6,021 nucleotides of DNA from Desulfuromonadales bacterium (GTDB lineage: Bacteria; Desulfobacterota; Desulfuromonadia; Desulfuromonadales; BM103), in the NCBI GenBank assembly GCA_030640215.1, contig DAOWJU010000024.1:1-6021 (forward strand), given 5' to 3'. The notes under the pieces were generated by a model. That model ran no database searches. It was not told the origin of the DNA and saw nothing but the letters and a program-made list of their open reading frames with translations. Of the stretch, positions 5,199-6,021 are shown piece after piece; positions within the stretch are counted from its first letter, which is position 1, and each line of letters starts with the position of its first letter. A program made the translations under genes and the position numbers.

Positions 5199-5747
5199 AT
5201 GGGACGGATAACGACAATCAGTGATCAGAACCGATCCGAGCGGGTCTCCGCCATCTTCAATGACATTGAACAGGCTTTTGGCAGGATTCCCAATCTTTTT
5301 CGAACCTACGCTTATCACCCGCCTCTGCTGGAGGCTAACGGGCAAAAAGTCAAGCAAGTGATGATGGAGGGAACTCTGTCGCGCAAGGCCAAGGAGGCGA
5401 TTGCCGTTCTGGTCTCCAAGGATAATGGTTGCAAGTATTGTGTGGCCGCCCACGAGGGGGCCTTAAGTGCTATCGGTGTTTCTCCTGAAGAGGTCCATAC
5501 CATAGAGAATGACCTGGATCGCGCTGATTTCGATCCTAAGGAAATGGCACTGATCAAGTTGGCACGTAAAGCCAACAGTGAACCACTGCACGGCACCGAT
5601 GATGAGTTCGCTGAACTGCGTAAACTGGGAGTCAACGATGCGGAGATCGTAGAAGCGTTGGGTGTCATGGAGCTTTTTACGGCATTCAACAAATTTCTGG
5701 ATATACTTCAAGTCGAGATTGATTCCTCGGAGGCTGTCCGACAATGA
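5199..5747 (+). CDS. AhpD-like / carboxymuconolactone decarboxylase family protein
   Basis: The 182-residue protein belongs to the CMD/AhpD alkylhydroperoxidase-like group, probably the peroxidase-related branch. The motif GCKYCVAAH holds C78, C81 and H85, with E66 twelve residues before C78. This is the same spacing as the proton-relay Glu, CxxC and His of mycobacterial AhpD (E118, C130, C133, H137). A thiol-dependent peroxide or disulfide reductase role in the cytoplasm is therefore plausible, although the physiological substrate is unknown. FGRIPNLFRTYAYHPPLLEA near the N-terminus is typical of the family. The ATG at 5199 follows GGGAG by eight bases; an upstream TTG at 5148 inside the TetR gene is unlikely. 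It is the presumed target of the TetR regulator upstream. Confidence 0.88.
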   Translation: MGRITTISDQNRSERVSAIFNDIEQAFGRIPNLFRTYAYHPPLLEANGQKVKQVMMEGTLSRKAKEAIAVLVSKDNGCKYCVAAHEGALSAIGVSPEEVHTIENDLDRADFDPKEMALIKLARKANSEPLHGTDDEFAELRKLGVNDAEIVEALGVMELFTAFNKFLDILQVEIDSSEAVRQ

Positions 5748-5752
5748 TTGAC

Positions 5753-5770
5753 CAGCTGCAAATCCAGCTG
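5753..5770 (+). repeat. CAGCTG pair, possible weak 3' hairpin of the operon
   Basis: CAGCTG at 5753-5758 and 5765-5770 are separated by six bases and can pair as a stem right after the AhpD-like stop. CCAGCTG also forms a direct repeat with a 12-nt period. Only three T follow, so termination would be weak. Confidence 0.25.
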
Positions 5771-5796
5771 TTTGGCCCATATTTCAGCTCCTTTTC

Positions 5797-5820
5797 AGCC
5801 CATAGCCACTGCTATGAGCT
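5797..5820 (+). promoter_or_regulatory. Inverted repeat upstream of hipA, possible operator
   Basis: AGC-c-CATAGC, a CACT centre, then GCTATG-a-GCT gives nine matched pairs with one mismatch. It lies about 93 nt before the hipA ATG. It may be an operator or an RNA hairpin ending the upstream operon; no T-run follows it. It is unlike the E. coli hipBA operator TATCC-N8-GGATA. Confidence 0.35.
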
Positions 5821-5849
5821 ATCAAATGATCTAAAATCTGTTCTCAAAC

Positions 5850-5878
5850 TTCTGAATTTTCGCTATGGCCCCTATTCT
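5850..5878 (+). promoter_or_regulatory. Weak candidate promoter for hipA
   Basis: TTCTGA (5850-5855) and TATTCT (5873-5878) have a 17-nt spacer but match consensus poorly. It is the best pair seen in the gap. Confidence 0.2.
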
Positions 5879-5912
5879 CGGACAGACTCCTAGAGGTTGA
5901 GGTCTTTAAACC

Positions 5913-6021
5913 ATGACGCAAAAACTCATTGCATACAAAGATACAAGTATTGTCGGTACTCTGAACAAGGTGAACGAAGAGAACTACGTCTTTAGCTATG
6001 CTGTCTCATGGTTGGAAAGCA
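5913..6021 (+). CDS. hipA: HipA-type serine/threonine kinase, N-terminus only
   Basis: The window ends inside this gene, so only 36 residues are visible. They fit the HipA N-terminal subdomain: a short beta strand, the IVGTL turn (about 13-17), then NYVFSYAVSWLES, which matches the family pattern F-x-Y-x-x-x-WL. HipA kinases phosphorylate translation factors such as GltX and cause growth arrest, and are normally held in check by a HipB HTH protein encoded directly upstream. No HTH gene precedes this one. An in-frame TAA two codons before the ATG shows this is the earliest possible ATG start. TGAGG lies ten bases before it, a slightly distant ribosome binding site. The catalytic domain is beyond the window, so activity cannot be judged. 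Confidence 0.72.
   Translation, partial: MTQKLIAYKDTSIVGTLNKVNEENYVFSYAVSWLES

Noticed and set aside
5315..5780. Minus-strand frames opposite the AhpD-like gene
   Set aside because: They are shadows of a gene with intact catalytic motifs on the plus strand.

Overview
The window holds seven complete protein-coding genes, the 5' end of an eighth, and short regulatory gaps. Gene content (a PAS-GGDEF-EAL protein, ClpS, a YkgJ-type cysteine protein, a duplicated TM2 protein, a HipA kinase) and near-balanced base composition fit a Gram-negative proteobacterium, possibly of the Desulfuromonas/Geobacter side. That placement is inference only. There are no rRNA or tRNA genes, CRISPR arrays or insertion sequences. 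No stretch without a gene exceeds 300 bases.

Layout. (1) 32-900, minus strand: a probable two-gene unit of a secreted RcnB/CigR-like small protein followed by a double-TM2 membrane protein. (2) 901-1100: a divergent control region with facing promoters whose -35 boxes lie in a mirrored GTGACAG. (3) 1101-1787, plus: a YkgJ-family cysteine-cluster protein. Its stop codon overlaps the stop of the convergent gene. (4) 1784-3748, minus: a two-TM, PAS, GGDEF, EAL protein. The GGDEF site and its inhibitory I-site are intact, but the EAL domain has Val where the conserved Glu of AEGVE should be, so it probably acts mainly as a diguanylate cyclase. A strong promoter lies inside the longer reading frame, so the gene starts at 3748 behind a leader of about 134 nt. 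That leader can form several hairpins, one enclosing the ribosome binding site. (5) 3988-4293, plus: clpS, with no clpA beside it. (6) 4440-5747, plus: a TetR regulator with an 18-bp palindromic operator, in an operon with an AhpD-like CxxC protein. The regulator has a cysteine in the position of the NemR redox cysteine, which suggests an oxidant- or electrophile-responsive pair. (7) 5913-end, plus: the N-terminus of a HipA-type kinase with no hipB directly upstream.

Most genes belong to known families. The parts most worth a second look are non-coding or residue-level: the GGDEF-EAL leader, which could work as a translational switch; the lost EAL catalytic residue; the TetR operator with a possible 40-residue lipopeptide ORF coupled to it; and the hipA start without an upstream antitoxin.
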